Source: Gnetum montanum (lineage: Eukaryota; Streptophyta; Gnetopsida; Gnetales; Gnetaceae). From it: a stretch of 64,000 nucleotides of DNA. The notes beneath the pieces are model-generated. The model was not told the origin of the DNA. It did not search any database and saw nothing but the letters and a program-made list of their open reading frames with translations. Positions 46,621-58,399 of this stretch are shown one piece after another (the first letter of the stretch is position 1; each line of letters begins with the position of its first letter). The DNA lies in NCBI GenBank assembly GCA_015680685.1, contig MNCI01016482.1:418959-482958 (forward strand). The letters are read 5' to 3'. Made by a program: the position numbers and the translations under genes.

Positions 46621-47704
46621 GATGAAACCTCTATAATAGCTAGTATGTCCAAGGAATGATTGTACATCTTTTACAATTTTAGGTTAACAAGTGATTCCTT
46701 GGATGACTTTAATCTTTTTTAGGATCTACCTCCATCCCTGTTTGTGAAATTGTATGCCCTAATACAATGCCCTCTTGGACCATTAAGTGGATTTTCTTCC
46801 AATTGAGCCTTAGGTTGGTTTTAACACATCATTTTAGTACTTGCTTTAATCAGTCTAATGCTTGTTCAAAGTCCACTCCATAGGTGGAGAAATTATCCAT
46901 AAAAACCTCCACACCATTCCCTATTTGCTATTGAAATATACTAAGAACCAAACATTGAAATGTTGCTGGAGCATTGCACAAGCCAAACAAAATCTACCTA
47001 TATGCAAATGTTCCCCAAGGACTTGTGAATGTAGTTTTGGCTTGGTTGTTTGGTGCTATTTGGATTTGATTATACCCATTGTAACCATCCAAAAAACTAT
47101 AATAACAATGCACTGCAATGGCATCTAAGACTTGGTCAATGAATGATAATGGGAAATGATTTTTAAATGTTGTCATGTTTAATAGTCTAAAGTTTATACA
47201 CATCCTCCATTTACCATCTTGTTTAGGCATAATAACTAATGGACTAACCCATTCACTATTAGCAATGGGATAGATGAACTTGACCTTCAAAAGTTGTTCA
47301 GTTTCTTCCTTAACTACTTGCTTAAGCTTTGGGTTTAGTTGTCATTGCAGTTGTCATCAAGGCTTCATAGAGAGGTCAATGTAAATTCTATGTTGGCATA
47401 TCCTAGGATCTATTCTGGTTAAATTGGGATATGACCAAGCAAAGGCTTTTGACGAATTGTTTACCATCTTTAGCAGTCTTTCTTTTGGTTGAGGAGCAAG
47501 CTTAGCATTAATAATTATCGATTTTCCATTCTTGAGAAACACGTACTCCATATCGATGAGCAATGATTTTAATTTAAGGGGCCCTTTCTTAAACTCATCA
47601 GGGATTTCCAGCTTCCCCCAATTGATATTTTTAGTGTTAGTACTTGGAAGTTGATGATTGACTTGCTCTAATTCATCTATGCTATCAATATAGGCATAAG
47701 TCAA
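46621..47704 (-). pseudogene. Element B reverse transcriptase remnant
   Basis: The 115-codon segment 47357-47704 is the approach region (INWGKLEIPDEFKKGPLKLK, then KAFAWSYPNLTRIDPRICQH). The segment 46994-47290 has FIYPIANSEWVSPLVIMPK, LLNMTTFKNHFPLSFIDQVL and SFLDGYNGYNQIQIAP. The catalytic box near 46889-46906 reads FMDNFSTYG, with the second Asp of FMDD changed to Asn; A and E2 keep FMDD. Stops separate the segments. The sequence resembles the Athila/Tat branch. Confidence 0.85.
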
Positions 47705-47859
47705 GCTCTTAGTTCATTCCACGCATAAATTTGAATTGCTCTCTAGGTCAACTATTAGCCACTGGGTGCCTTCTTGTCTTGTGGTTATTACATATAGGCA
47801 TCTTTGTATGTTAGCTACTTGTGCACACTAGTTGCATGTAGGCAATGTTAAGTATTGTA

Positions 47860-48250
47860 CAAACTAGGACTTTTGCACACAGTTGCTCCCCATGTCATTG
47901 TATGCAATGCATGGAACTTTATTTTTCTTGATCTTTCCAAATGCATTTTCTTTTGATATCTCTAGGGAAAGATCATGTATTCCTAGGCATGCATCAATCA
48001 TACTTAGCCATGCTCTTTCTATTATGATTGGGAAGTCCCCCTTATAGTTGTTTACTTGGATTAGTAGGAAATCGATTGGATACGACCACCCATAAACAGT
48101 GGTGACAATGTCCTCCACTAGTTCCAATGAAACATTTATGGACTAGTCAGCCAATTCTAAATGGATGTTACTCTTCTTTAATGGAGGCAGGTCTAGGCTT
48201 TATACATTTCTTGAGAGATTAAATTAACACCAAAACCTGAATCCAAAATA
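47860..48250 (-). pseudogene. Element B aspartic protease remnant
   Basis: Reverse strand near 48200-48240 encodes DILDSGFGVNLIS with the DSG motif intact. The 87-codon frame 47864-48127 continues with YPIDFLLIQVNNYKGDFPII and AWLSMIDACLGIHDLSLEIS, the second half of a plant gypsy protease. Confidence 0.85.
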
Positions 48251-48999
48251 TCTTTGCAAGGCTAATTTCCAATGATTTGCAAATAAATAAGAGGACTTTC
48301 AAGATCAAATAATTTCCTAGGAAGATGGCTAGCTTTAATCCAATCAATGATGGCATGGGTTAACATAATAGTGTGTGTTTAGTGTGATTTTTGGTTTGAA
48401 GGAAGCTCCGAAGGTTCAAATGATGATAAGAAATTTGGATAATTATCCGCTTGTGGTTGTAAGGACTTGGTTGGTCTATTGGTTCTAAAGAAAGGTCTCT
48501 TCTTTAATCGGTTGTTTGAACTAGTAGTACGTTAAAGATTGACAACCCTTGTAGTGTTACATTGCTACAACTGGGCAAGAAGCTTGTCTTGCATAGTTGA
48601 AGCAAGTGGTAATGGAGCCAAGGGTGGAAGAGATGCAAATAGATAAGAAGGATAGTACATATGTGGAGCATCACCCCAAGAAGAAGAAATTCTATAGTAC
48701 TCGGGGATCTGGTAGTGAGATTGAAGAGCAACGTGACTAAGAGAGTCATGTGGAGAGATCAGCTACTGAATGTAATACCCATATGGGTTAGGTTGATGAT
48801 AAGGGTATTGTTGACATGGTTGTGGAATTCCCCATGATTGTGGGTGTTTCCACCATTGAGACTATTCATTCAGTTGTGGTGGAGCTCCACTCAGATAATA
48901 TGTCAAGAGTTGGTGGAACTATCTTGGGTTACCTTAAGGATAAGGTAATCTTTTGGGTGTTTGTCATCTGTTTAATCATGGGTTTAGTGCATACACCTC

Positions 49000-50899
49000 A
49001 CACTCTTGCAGATGTGACACCACTAGGTAGCATCCCTTAGGATGGTCATATTGGCAAATCTCACATCCACCATCATCGTCCATGTCTAAATCCACAACCT
49101 CTTCAATGAAAAAAACCTTGCCCTTACCCTTTTTATGTGTATACTCAACTTCTTTCTTTTTCCTTCTCTCTCAGTTAGTACTTTGTTCTCTAGACTCCTA
49201 TAGTACTTTTAGGACAGTTTGAAATTTGTTTTCTAGGGAGTTCCACATTTGATCTACCTTTGCTAATACTTCTGATGCAAATTTTTGAATGGGAAAAGTC
49301 TTTCTATTCACCATCTCTTCAAGTGATGACTCTTCTTCATCTTTGCAAAATCTAATTTCCTTCTTTCAGAAGGAAGGATCTCTATTGTACTCCTCCACAC
49401 TTTCTCTTTTTCTCAACTCACTTTCCTCCTTGGTAACTTGCTCCAACAATCTTTGCATTTGATTGGCTCTAATCTTAGATAGCCTTCCTTGGGCATAAGT
49501 CCCAAGGGTTCTTTGTGTTTCGTACCTAAGCCCATCTATGAGATGGAAAAGTTGTTCCTTCTGTGAGTAACCATGGTCAAGATAATGATGTAACAATGAA
49601 TAATATCAGCCCATGGTAGCATCCAAGAACTTGTGTCCTACTTTTTTCCATCCTTGGATTTGCTTACACAAGTTGGACACTCGGGAGTACGTTTGATACT
49701 TATTGTTGAATAACTCCAAGATGGTACTCCATCAATGAATGGATTTCAATTCTAAGAATCGGTACCAGCTTTCTGCTTCCTTGATCAATGTCCATGGAAA
49801 TAAATTTAGCCTTTTCCATTCATTTTATATATTTTTCAAGGCACATGTGTTGTGGAATGTTTGCAAATGGTTTTGAGGATTAGCATTGTATCCCCCTTCA
49901 AATCATGGGATGTTATTCATGTCTAGTCTTTTGATCCTACTATCTTTTTGATGCCTTGTTGGGATCCTAAGGGCCTATGTTATATCTAACATACTTCGGG
50001 TGGCAAGTAGGGGTTCATTGTGATCATGTTCTCTATGGTGTCTATGATGTCTATGGTGTTTTCTACTCTTCCTTCTTTCATGATGTGTCTCTCTAGAATG
50101 TCCTCGCCCCTTTCTCTACTATTTTGTTGGTGATTTCTATTTCACTTACCATTTTCCTCATGGTCTTTCCCTTTGTTACTACATTCAAATCCTGAAGGAG
50201 AGGGAAAAGAAGATGATGAAGGTGAAGAGGAAGGAGGATTGGCACCATGATGGTGCCTATCACCTTCTTTTTGGTGGTCGTGACCTCGATCATGGTTACG
50301 ATAAAAATTTCCATCATTTTCATGTGTTCATGTTCCTTTCTGGACCCTTTGTATTCGTTGGTACCAGAACCTAGATTATGAATAGTTGAGTGATGATTTT
50401 GGTACCCAAATCCTTGACCAAAGTCAATGAGAGGAACATCATTTTGTGAAAAACCTCTCGAGACAGGTTCACCACTGTCATTTTCACTTAGGACATATGG
50501 GACATCTTGAGACCACTTTGCCTTCATGGATTTGTAATGTCTCTCCTGTTATAGATCCCTCTAGTGTTGTGCCTCCATGGGTTGATAATCTCTCAAATAT
50601 TTCTCATGCACAATGTACTATGACTGTAAGTGCTGCATACCAATTCGTGTGAGAACACGAAGAAGCATGCTCGAAATCGAGTGATCATGAGGCAGCACTA
50701 TGTTACCTTCTAAATCACGCCATCACAATTGTTCATCCTAGTGAAGGATAAAGGTAAAGTTTGGTATATACTCATCAGGATGAGTGTATACCATGCAAAA
50801 CTATTGGGGCATTGGTGGATCATTATGTGCACCCCGCCTCCGATTATTCATGGTGTCAGACCTAGTCAGTGAAGCACTCTCATAAGAAGAAGGCGACAT
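49000..50899 (-). pseudogene. Element B gag remnant
   Basis: ATG at 50899 (MSPSSYESA) matches the A and E2 starts. Frame 49366-49596 is a capsid segment (HHYLDHGYSQKEQLFHLIDG). Near 49020-49063 the reverse strand shows CEICQYDHPKGC, a C-x2-C-x3-H-x3-C zinc knuckle. Several stops and shifts separate these parts. Confidence 0.8.
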
Positions 50900-51016
50900 G
50901 ATTGATTATTTAGTATGCAATACCCTTTTATGGTGATTGTAGGATAGTTAACTCTAAAGGTTCATTCCAACGATGGAAGGATTTTCTAAGTTCTAATCAG
51001 TGCACAAACAACAAAA

Positions 51017-51034
51017 TCCCTAAAAAAGGCACCA
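51017..51034 (-). other. Primer-binding site of B (tRNA-Asp-like)
   Basis: Reverse strand TGGTGCCTTTTTTAGGGA, one base from the 5' LTR. More decayed than the A site. Confidence 0.7.
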
Positions 51035-51035
51035 A

Positions 51036-51847
51036 TGATGAGCAATGAGGTACCCCTATGCCTAACCATATGAATAAGAGTATTCACATGCGATCTGGTT
51101 TAACTCGAAGGATTAAGTGCTTATGCACCTACACAGAACAAGGATGAGTTATGTAGTTGTTGTCTTCCCAAGCTTACTTGTAAGGCATAATTGTATGGTT
51201 AAGTAAACTTTAGGTGTATGATTTTTGTGTTTTTCTTTTATATTTTCTATCCTAGTCTCCTAAGTGTGTGCAATGAAAAGATTTAATTAACTAGTGGGTT
51301 TTGTAACTCTAATATGAATAAAATCCTAACACCAGCATCGGTTCCCACTCTTTGAACACATCTTGAACCGGTGTAACACTACTGGGGTTACCAAATGCTA
51401 ATCGTTATTGGGTTATCAAGTGTTCCACGTATGCTTGAAATGGTCATGTTGAGTGTGCTAATTCATTGGTAATTGATAATTAATCATTCTATGAAATAAT
51501 AGTAAATAACATGAAATGCAATAATTAAGCTATTTTGAATGTTGCAAGGTTTATCACAAAGTTTGTCTTTATTTCCAGACACAAGGTGTGCTCAGGTACA
51601 CAATGCTCGAATAAAGATCCATTCACTTTATGACTTCTAATACAAGCACTCAGAAATAATTCTAACTCTGGTAGGGAAAAACTACAAGAGTTCAGCTAAG
51701 AGACTAAAAAAATAATGCCCAAGACCAAGTGCCCCTGTCTCTTATTTATAGCCAGCAAGATAGGTTCCAATATCGCATGTTCGATATAGAGGATCCAATA
51801 CTGATATCACGTATCCGATATCAGATCACTTATTTGATGACTCATCA
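51036..51847 (-). repeat. 5' LTR of B (812 bp)
   Basis: Plus strand TGATGAGCAATGAGG...GATGACTCATCA. Aligns with the 3' LTR; differences over the first 200 bp are about one in eight by eye, many C/T or G/A. Confidence 0.95.
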
Positions 51848-51852
51848 ATATT

Positions 51853-52380
51853 AGATATTGGTTTCTCTTCCTCTTTCTTATTCCATCGCAACCAAGACAG
51901 GTGATTAGTGACCACATTCTCAATGCCCTTTTGAACTACCATCATGAGATTGAATTTCTATAAGATCACCAACCACCATATGACACGGGGGTTCATTGTT
52001 GGCTTGTTCATCAGGAAGTAGATGGCACTATGGTCTATGTGCACAAACACTTTGAATCCAAGCTCATAGTGCCTAAACTTCTCTAGAGCGAACACCATCA
52101 ATTCTTTTACTATAGTGATGTACTTTAAGTATGCACCAACAATGCTTTAGCTTATACAATGGATATAGCATGGACATTTTTTGTCATCCATCTACATAAG
52201 CACAGATCCCAAAGTGTAATTTGATGCATCTATCATAACATGAAATGGTATGAACCAGTTGGGTTTTTGTAGGATTAGAGTTTCTAGAAATTTTTCTTTT
52301 AGCTATTGGAATGTTTGTTCACATTCCACGCTCTAGATAAATGAAGCATCTTTCTTTGTCAGCTTCACCAATGGTTTTGT
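51853..52380 (-). pseudogene. Element A RNase H remnant, cut by B
   Basis: Decayed domain downstream of the A RT. Its end lies across the B insertion (51853 continues at 41853). Confidence 0.65.
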
Positions 52381-53420
52381 GATCTTAGAGAAATTCTCTA
52401 TGAATCACTGGTAGTAGCTAGTATGTCCAAGGAATGCGTGAACATATTTGATAGTTTCTGGATGATGGATTATTCCTTGGATAACCCTTATTTTTTTGAG
52501 GTTAACCTTAATTCCTGCTTGTGATATTATATGCCCCAATATAATGCCTTCCTATACCATCAAATGACATTTTTTCCAATTGAGCTGCAAGTTTGTTTTA
52601 ACACATCATTTTAATACTTTCTTAAGGTAGTCTAATGCTTGCTCAAATGTAGCTCCATAGGTGGAGAAGTCATCCATGAAGACTTCCATACCACTACCAA
52701 TATTTTATTAAAAAATACTTAGGAATAGGTGTTAGAATGTAGCATGGGCATTGCACAGACTAAAAGGCATCTTGTGATATGAAAAAGTCCTTTAGGGACT
52801 TGTGAATGTTGTTTTGGCTTGGTCCTTTAGCACAATCTAGATTTGGTTATAGCCATTATAACCATCCAAAAAATTGCAGTAGCAATGCCTAGATATTGTT
52901 TCTAATACCTAATCAATGAATGACAATGGAAAGTGATCCTTGAATATTGCCATATTCAGCAGTCAAAAATCGATGCATACCTGCCACTTTTCACCTTTCT
53001 TTGGCACAATCATGAGTGGACTTATCCACTTACTATTTGCAATGGAACAAATAAACCCCACCTTAAGGAGTTATTCAATTTCATCCTTGATGATCTACTT
53101 CAATTTGGGGTTCAACCACCTTTGTGGCTATCTCTTTGGCTTCATAGTCAGATCAGTGTAGATGCAATTCTAGCATATGCTAGGATTAATCCCTATGAGT
53201 TTAGGATATGACTAGGCAAAGGCTTCCAACAAGTTTTTAACCATATCCAACAATATATTTTTCTATTCTAGAGCAAGATTGACATTGGTTATGACTAGTT
53301 TTCCAATTTTTTAAAAACACATATTCCATGCCGATCAGTAAGATTTTTACTTTAAGGGGCTCTTGCTTGAAAATTTTAGGAATTTTCAACTCTCCCCAAT
53401 AGCTATCATAATTTGCATCA
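52381..53420 (-). pseudogene. Element A reverse transcriptase remnant
   Basis: Reverse strand holds the finger and palm regions in short pieces and the catalytic box FMDDFSTYG with both Asp residues (52666-52680 for FMDDF). Aligns with B 46620-47600. Multiple stops and frameshifts. Confidence 0.8.
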
Positions 53421-53689
53421 TTAGAGAGTTAGTGAGGAACTTGCTCTAGTTCATCCATGCCTATGACATATGCACATGTTAGGCTCTCAATTGGTTCCAT
53501 GCTAAGTGTGGTGCTCTTAGAATCAACAATCAACCACTAGATGCCCTCATATTTTGTGGCTATTACATATAGATAACTTTGAATTTATGCTTCTGGTGCA
53601 CATTGCTTTCATGCAGAGATGGATGCTCATTTCATTACCTAGAGTTTCTACACACAATTACAGCTTGTATTACTATACATGATGCATGG

Positions 53690-54040
53690 AACTCACTTCT
53701 TCTCAATCTTTTCGAATGCATTTTCTTTGGATATTTCTAGGAAAAGATCTTTGATGTCCATTCTTGCATCAATCATGCTTAGCCATGCCCTTCCCATGAT
53801 TATTGGAAAGTTCCCTTTGTAATTCTTCACTTTGATCATTAGGAAATCAGTAGGATAAGACCACCCATAGACAATGGTCACAATGTCTTCCACCAGTACT
53901 AGTGGAACATTGATGGACTAGTCTACCAATTCTAATCTAATATTGCTTTTCTTGAGAGGAGGTAGGTTCCATGTAGCATACATCTCATGAGAGATCAGGT
54001 TGACACTAGAACTAGAATCAAGAAGAGCTTTACATGGTTC
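53690..54040 (-). pseudogene. Element A aspartic protease remnant
   Basis: Active-site region near 54000-54035 reads ALLDSSSSVNLISHEM, so DSG has become DSS. Frame 53693-53893 holds YPTDFLMIKVKNYKGNFPII and AWLSMIDARMDIKDLFLEIS. Probably inactive even before the stops. Confidence 0.8.
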
Positions 54041-54829
54041 ATTTCCAGCAATCTACAAATAGATAAAAGGACTTCTAGGATCTACTAACTTCCTGGGAAC
54101 GTTTCTAGCACAGATCCAATCAAGTACAGTGTGACTAAGCATCATAGTATGGATCCTGGATGATGTTTGAATTGAAGGAAACTCAAAGGAATTTGACACA
54201 GGAAGATTGAGGAATAGGGTTGTCAACTGTAGGTGTATTTGAGGGCATAGGTGGACTATGTGGTCAAAAGAAAGGTCTTTTCTTTGATCAAGTATTCGAA
54301 CCATTTGGTTGATGAACTAATTGTAGATTAATGGCCTTGGTAGTATTGTCTTATTGCAATTGAGCTAATAGTTTACCCTGCATAGGTGGAGTAGGTGGTA
54401 GTTGTGTTGAGGGAGTAGGAAGAGGTGTAGGAGTATGAGTATGAGGGTAAGAGGTGGTATCCCTTTTTGCACGTGGAAAATGAATTTGATGATAATTAGA
54501 AGGGTGGTAGTGAGATTGAAAAGTAGAAACATGACTATAGGAGTCACATGGAGACAAGGATTACTGAACATAATACCCATAGGGATCATGTTGTTGGTAA
54601 GGGTATTATTGCCTTGGTGGTGCTAGCACCCATGACTATGGTTGCTACCATTGTTGATATTGCTTATATGGTTGCAGTGGAGTTTCACTTGGATAATATT
54701 ATTGTTGCTGGTGGAATTACCTAGAATTACCTTGAGGAATTACTTGGATGTTTGCCTTTTGTGTTAGTCATGGATTCAATGCATACATCCCAAATTCCTG
54801 TAACTGTGACACTATGGGGCAACATTCCT

Positions 54830-56637
54830 TAGGATGTTCATACTAGCAGATGTCACACCCACCATCATCATTTGATTTACATTCTGCAACTTCTTCTATT
54901 GCAATAGTCTTGCCCTTATCTTTTTGATAGGCACGTTAAAATTCCTTATGCCTTCTACACTCATGATCACTATCTTGTTCTTTGGACTCTTCAACAATTT
55001 TTAGGATAGCTTGAAATCTACTATCAATGGAGTCCCATAACTGATCAACCTTGGCCATAATTTCAAATTGAAATTTTTGAAGCAGTAAGGATTTCCTATT
55101 TGCCACCTCATTAAGTGATGATTCTTTCTCACTATCACAAAATCAAACCTTCCTCTTGGGAATGGAAGGATTATGATTATACTCTTTTTCACTTTCTCAT
55201 TTTCTTAATTCACCTTCCTCTTTAGCTACCTACTCAATTAATCTTTGGATTTGACAAGTGCTTAATTCTGAAAATTTTCCTTTGGCAAAGATACCAAGGG
55301 TTCTCCTCATTTCAGATCAAAGCTTGTCTACAATATGACAAAGTTGATCCAGTTGAGAATAACCATGGCTAGGACATCTGTGCATTAAGGAATAATATTG
55401 ACTGATGGTGGCATCCAAGGATTCATGTGTTTCTTGTTTCCATCATTAGATTTGTCTTCTCAAGTTGGATACTTTGGAGTATGTTTGATATTTGTCATTA
55501 AGTAATTCAAGCATTGTACTTCATCATTTGATAGATTTCGATTCTAACTACCAGTACCAATTTTATATTTCTTTAATGAGTCTTCGTGGGAATAACTTAA
55601 GCTTTTTCCATTCATTATCTATGCTCTACAAGGCACATGCATCTTGGTAAGCTTGGAGATGGTTCTACAGATTTGATTTATATCCCCCTCCAAACCGAGG
55701 GATATTATTCATATCTAACCTCTTAATTCAATTGTCCTTCACAAGCCTTGTTGGAATTTGTATCGCCTCTACAATGTTTAGCATAATTTAGGTAGCAAGA
55801 AAAGGCTCATCAAGCCCTTGATTTTCATGCCTATAATGCCCTCTACTACCCCTTCATTCATGGCATCTTGTTTCTCTTGAATGCTCATGCCCTTGGTCTT
55901 TTCTTGCTCGATAATCCCTTCGATCATTTTAGTCCCATCAGTCACCTCCATCACAATCATGCCCCCTACGGTTGTAATCAGAGCCATAAGAAGAAGATGA
56001 TGATGATGATAAAGAAGAGGAAGGAGGACTAGCACCATCATGGTGCTTGCTACCACCTCTTTGGTGATCACAACCACAATCACAATCTTGTTTCTTGTCC
56101 ACATCCCTTCATTGACTTGCCTCTTTAGATCCTTCTTTTTCATTAGATCCATTCTTACTAGAACCAGGATTGTGAATCATGGACTATAAATTCTAGTTTT
56201 AACCTCCTTCACTAAAGTCAAAGAGAGAAATTTCACTGAATGGAAAACCCCAAATAAGGGTTCTCCACCATCTTTTTTGATACAATAGGAATGGAAAATT
56301 CATAACATTGTTCTAACTAGCGATCCCTGACACGTTGTGCCTTAGTGGGATGATAATCCCTGGCATCACTATCTTGCACCGCGTACTCAGCATGAAGTCC
56401 TTGAACACCCAATCATATTAGCATTTGTTGGAGCATTGCAGGAATGGATCAATTAAGTGGCAACATAATGTTGCTCTCCATGTTACACCACTGCAACCAT
56501 TCATCCTAGTGTAGGATGAAGGGGAAATTTGATACATCCTCATCAAAATGAGCATATACCACTTGGTATTGTTGAGCCACTAGCAAATGTACTCCATGAG
56601 ACTTTGGCTGAGAATCACTCCTATAAGAAGAAGACAT
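54830..56637 (-). pseudogene. Element A gag remnant
   Basis: ATG at 56637 (MSSSYRSDSQ). The capsid part, rich in stops, lies at 55000-55650; near 54840-54880 the reverse strand reads CDIC, stop, YEHPKECC, matching the B zinc knuckle C-x2-C-x3-H-x3-C. The region 55800-56050 is a low-complexity Ser/Asp/His-rich stretch. Confidence 0.75.
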
Positions 56638-56776
56638 TTTATGTTAGAGAATAAAATGGAGTGTGCTTCTTAAAATAGTTGTAGTAATCTTAAGATGTGA
56701 TGTAACTCTAAGGTTCATTCCAACGATTTGAATAATTTTCACTATGTCCTAGATAGTGCACGAAATAACTAAAAGG

Positions 56777-56794
56777 TCCCTAACAATGGCACCA
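56777..56794 (-). other. Primer-binding site of A (tRNA-Asp-like)
   Basis: Reverse strand TGGTGCCATTGTTAGGGA, one base from the LTR. Thirteen of 18 positions match the tRNA-Asp-complementary TGGCGCCGTTGCCGGGGA; all five differences are transitions. Confidence 0.85.
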
Positions 56795-56795
56795 A

Positions 56796-57637
56796 TGATG
56801 AGTGATGAGGTACCCCTACCCCAACCATACACATCACTAAGACATTCACATGTGATCTGGTCAAATTCCATGGACCTATAGTTAGTCAATGCACTAATTC
56901 TCTAAGAAGTGAAATTGACATTGAGAACATTCGTTGTCTTCCTAGCTACACTTGTGAAGTTCAAAGATATTGTTTAAGTGTAATTGAATCACATGATTTT
57001 TATCATTTTATGTTTTATAAATTTAATCACCTACAACAAGAATAAAAGGTAGAGTAATTTTAGATCTAATTCATCTACTGCCTAGCTAGCCTAACACAAG
57101 TACTCATTCCCACTTTCCAGACACATCCTAAAAACATATAGCACTGTTGGATTATCAAACGTTAAGCATTTCTAAGTTACTAAGTGTTACACATATGCTT
57201 GAGGTGGTCTTGCTTATGTTCATTAACAACTAAAAATTAATTTTTTAATTAAAGTGCATTAAAGTGTAGTGCATGAATATTAAATGCATCAAAGAAACAT
57301 TAATCTATTCTTAGTGCTATAAGGATGATAAAAAGGGTTCATTTTTATTCCTATTACACTACTATGCTCAAGTACATCACTACTCAAACAAAGATCCATA
57401 CACACTAAGACTCTTGTTGTAGGCACTCAGAAAATATTGTAGCTCTAGAAAACAAAAATTGTAAGAGCTTTGCTATCTATGACAAAAATTTATGAAAACT
57501 AACTTTAAAACTATCTTAATTGTGAGCCCAAGTGCTATATTTATAAGCTGACATATACACTGTGATATCGAATATTCAACATCGCATCTTAGGCTTTGAT
57601 ATTGAGTATTTGATATTGGATAAAACATTATTCATTA
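56796..57637 (-). repeat. 5' LTR of A (842 bp)
   Basis: Plus strand TGATGAGTGATGAGG...ATTATTCATTA; the final TCA has mutated to TTA. Followed by the target duplication GTCAT. Confidence 0.92.
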
Positions 57638-58399
57638 GTCATATAAACTCATAAAAATATCCTCTTAAGAAAATATCATGCTTTAATGTCATATCATAAA
57701 TTTGATCATACTAATTTTTTTGAGATGCTAAAAGACATACGGCTTAACTCTTGATTAGTCAAACTTGTAGTTATAATGCTTACTTTATGCTTCTTTTTAG
57801 TTGGTTAGGAGTAAAGCCTTTGGTTTAACATGTGTCTAAGATATGCATCAAGTATGCAAAAAAGAGTTACTCACATATTGACATACAATAAGGATCACAT
57901 GTCAAACATCCAATAAAAGGTACATGCATTTCAACACATAGAGGAACATGTGTTACTTTGCATGTGAACCTAAGATACTATAACTAGCCTCCTCCTTTTT
58001 CTTTCTATAGTACATAAATAATTCTATGCTTAAGCTACATGAAATGGAACTAGGGACGAAAATGAATTATAGAAATTTGAAAAGGAAAAGAGAGTAGTTT
58101 ACAAAAGTTTAGAGGAAAGGAAATAAAGAAAATAGATTTACCAAAATTTTGTAAGAAAGCTTATTTGAAATGAAATGAAGCTTTATTATGTCTAAGGACC
58201 CATAGGATCTATTGGATAGATATTACATTTTCATAAAAAATAAAGATAGACTTTACAAATTAACCAAGAACCAATAGAAACATCAAAAATAAATCATACA
58301 AGATTTTTTCTATAACATAATAACATTATCTTAAATGGGTAGTTATAGCACAAGGAAGAAACATATGTAACTCATCTTGAAGGGCTCTTGATTTGCATA

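Larger units (their letters stand above)
41859..51847 (-). mobile_element. Ty3/gypsy element B, complete, nested in A
   Basis: 9989 bp with both LTRs (41859-42725 and 51036-51847), a primer site, gag, protease, RT, RNase H, integrase, spacer and purine tract on the reverse strand. Inserted into A between the RNase H and integrase coding regions. It is a close relative of A. Stops and frameshifts occur in all domains. The N at 43025 lies in the spacer. Confidence 0.95.
41854..51852. repeat. Target-site duplication of B (ATATT)
   Basis: ATATT at 41854-41858 and 51848-51852. The A sequence on both sides joins into one reading that aligns with B at 46020-46110. Confidence 0.93.
37573..57637 (-). 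mobile_element. Ty3/gypsy element A, interrupted by element B
   Basis: LTRs at 37573-38423 (3') and 56796-57637 (5') flank an internal region split by B. Target duplication GTCAT at 37568-37572 and 57638-57642 is perfect. Removing B and one copy of its duplication gives about 10.07 kb. Order on the reverse strand is primer site, gag, protease, RT, RNase H, integrase, spacer, purine tract. The first 200 bp of its two LTRs differ at roughly one position in eight by eye, so it is old. Confidence 0.93.

Noticed and set aside
50093-50527. 144-codon reverse frame as a separate protein
   Set aside because: It lies within B gag; only part of it is the gag frame, and the rest is a low-complexity shifted reading.
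55778-56152. 124-codon hydrophobic/histidine-rich reverse frame
   Set aside because: An out-of-phase reading of the Ser/Asp-rich gag segment of A.
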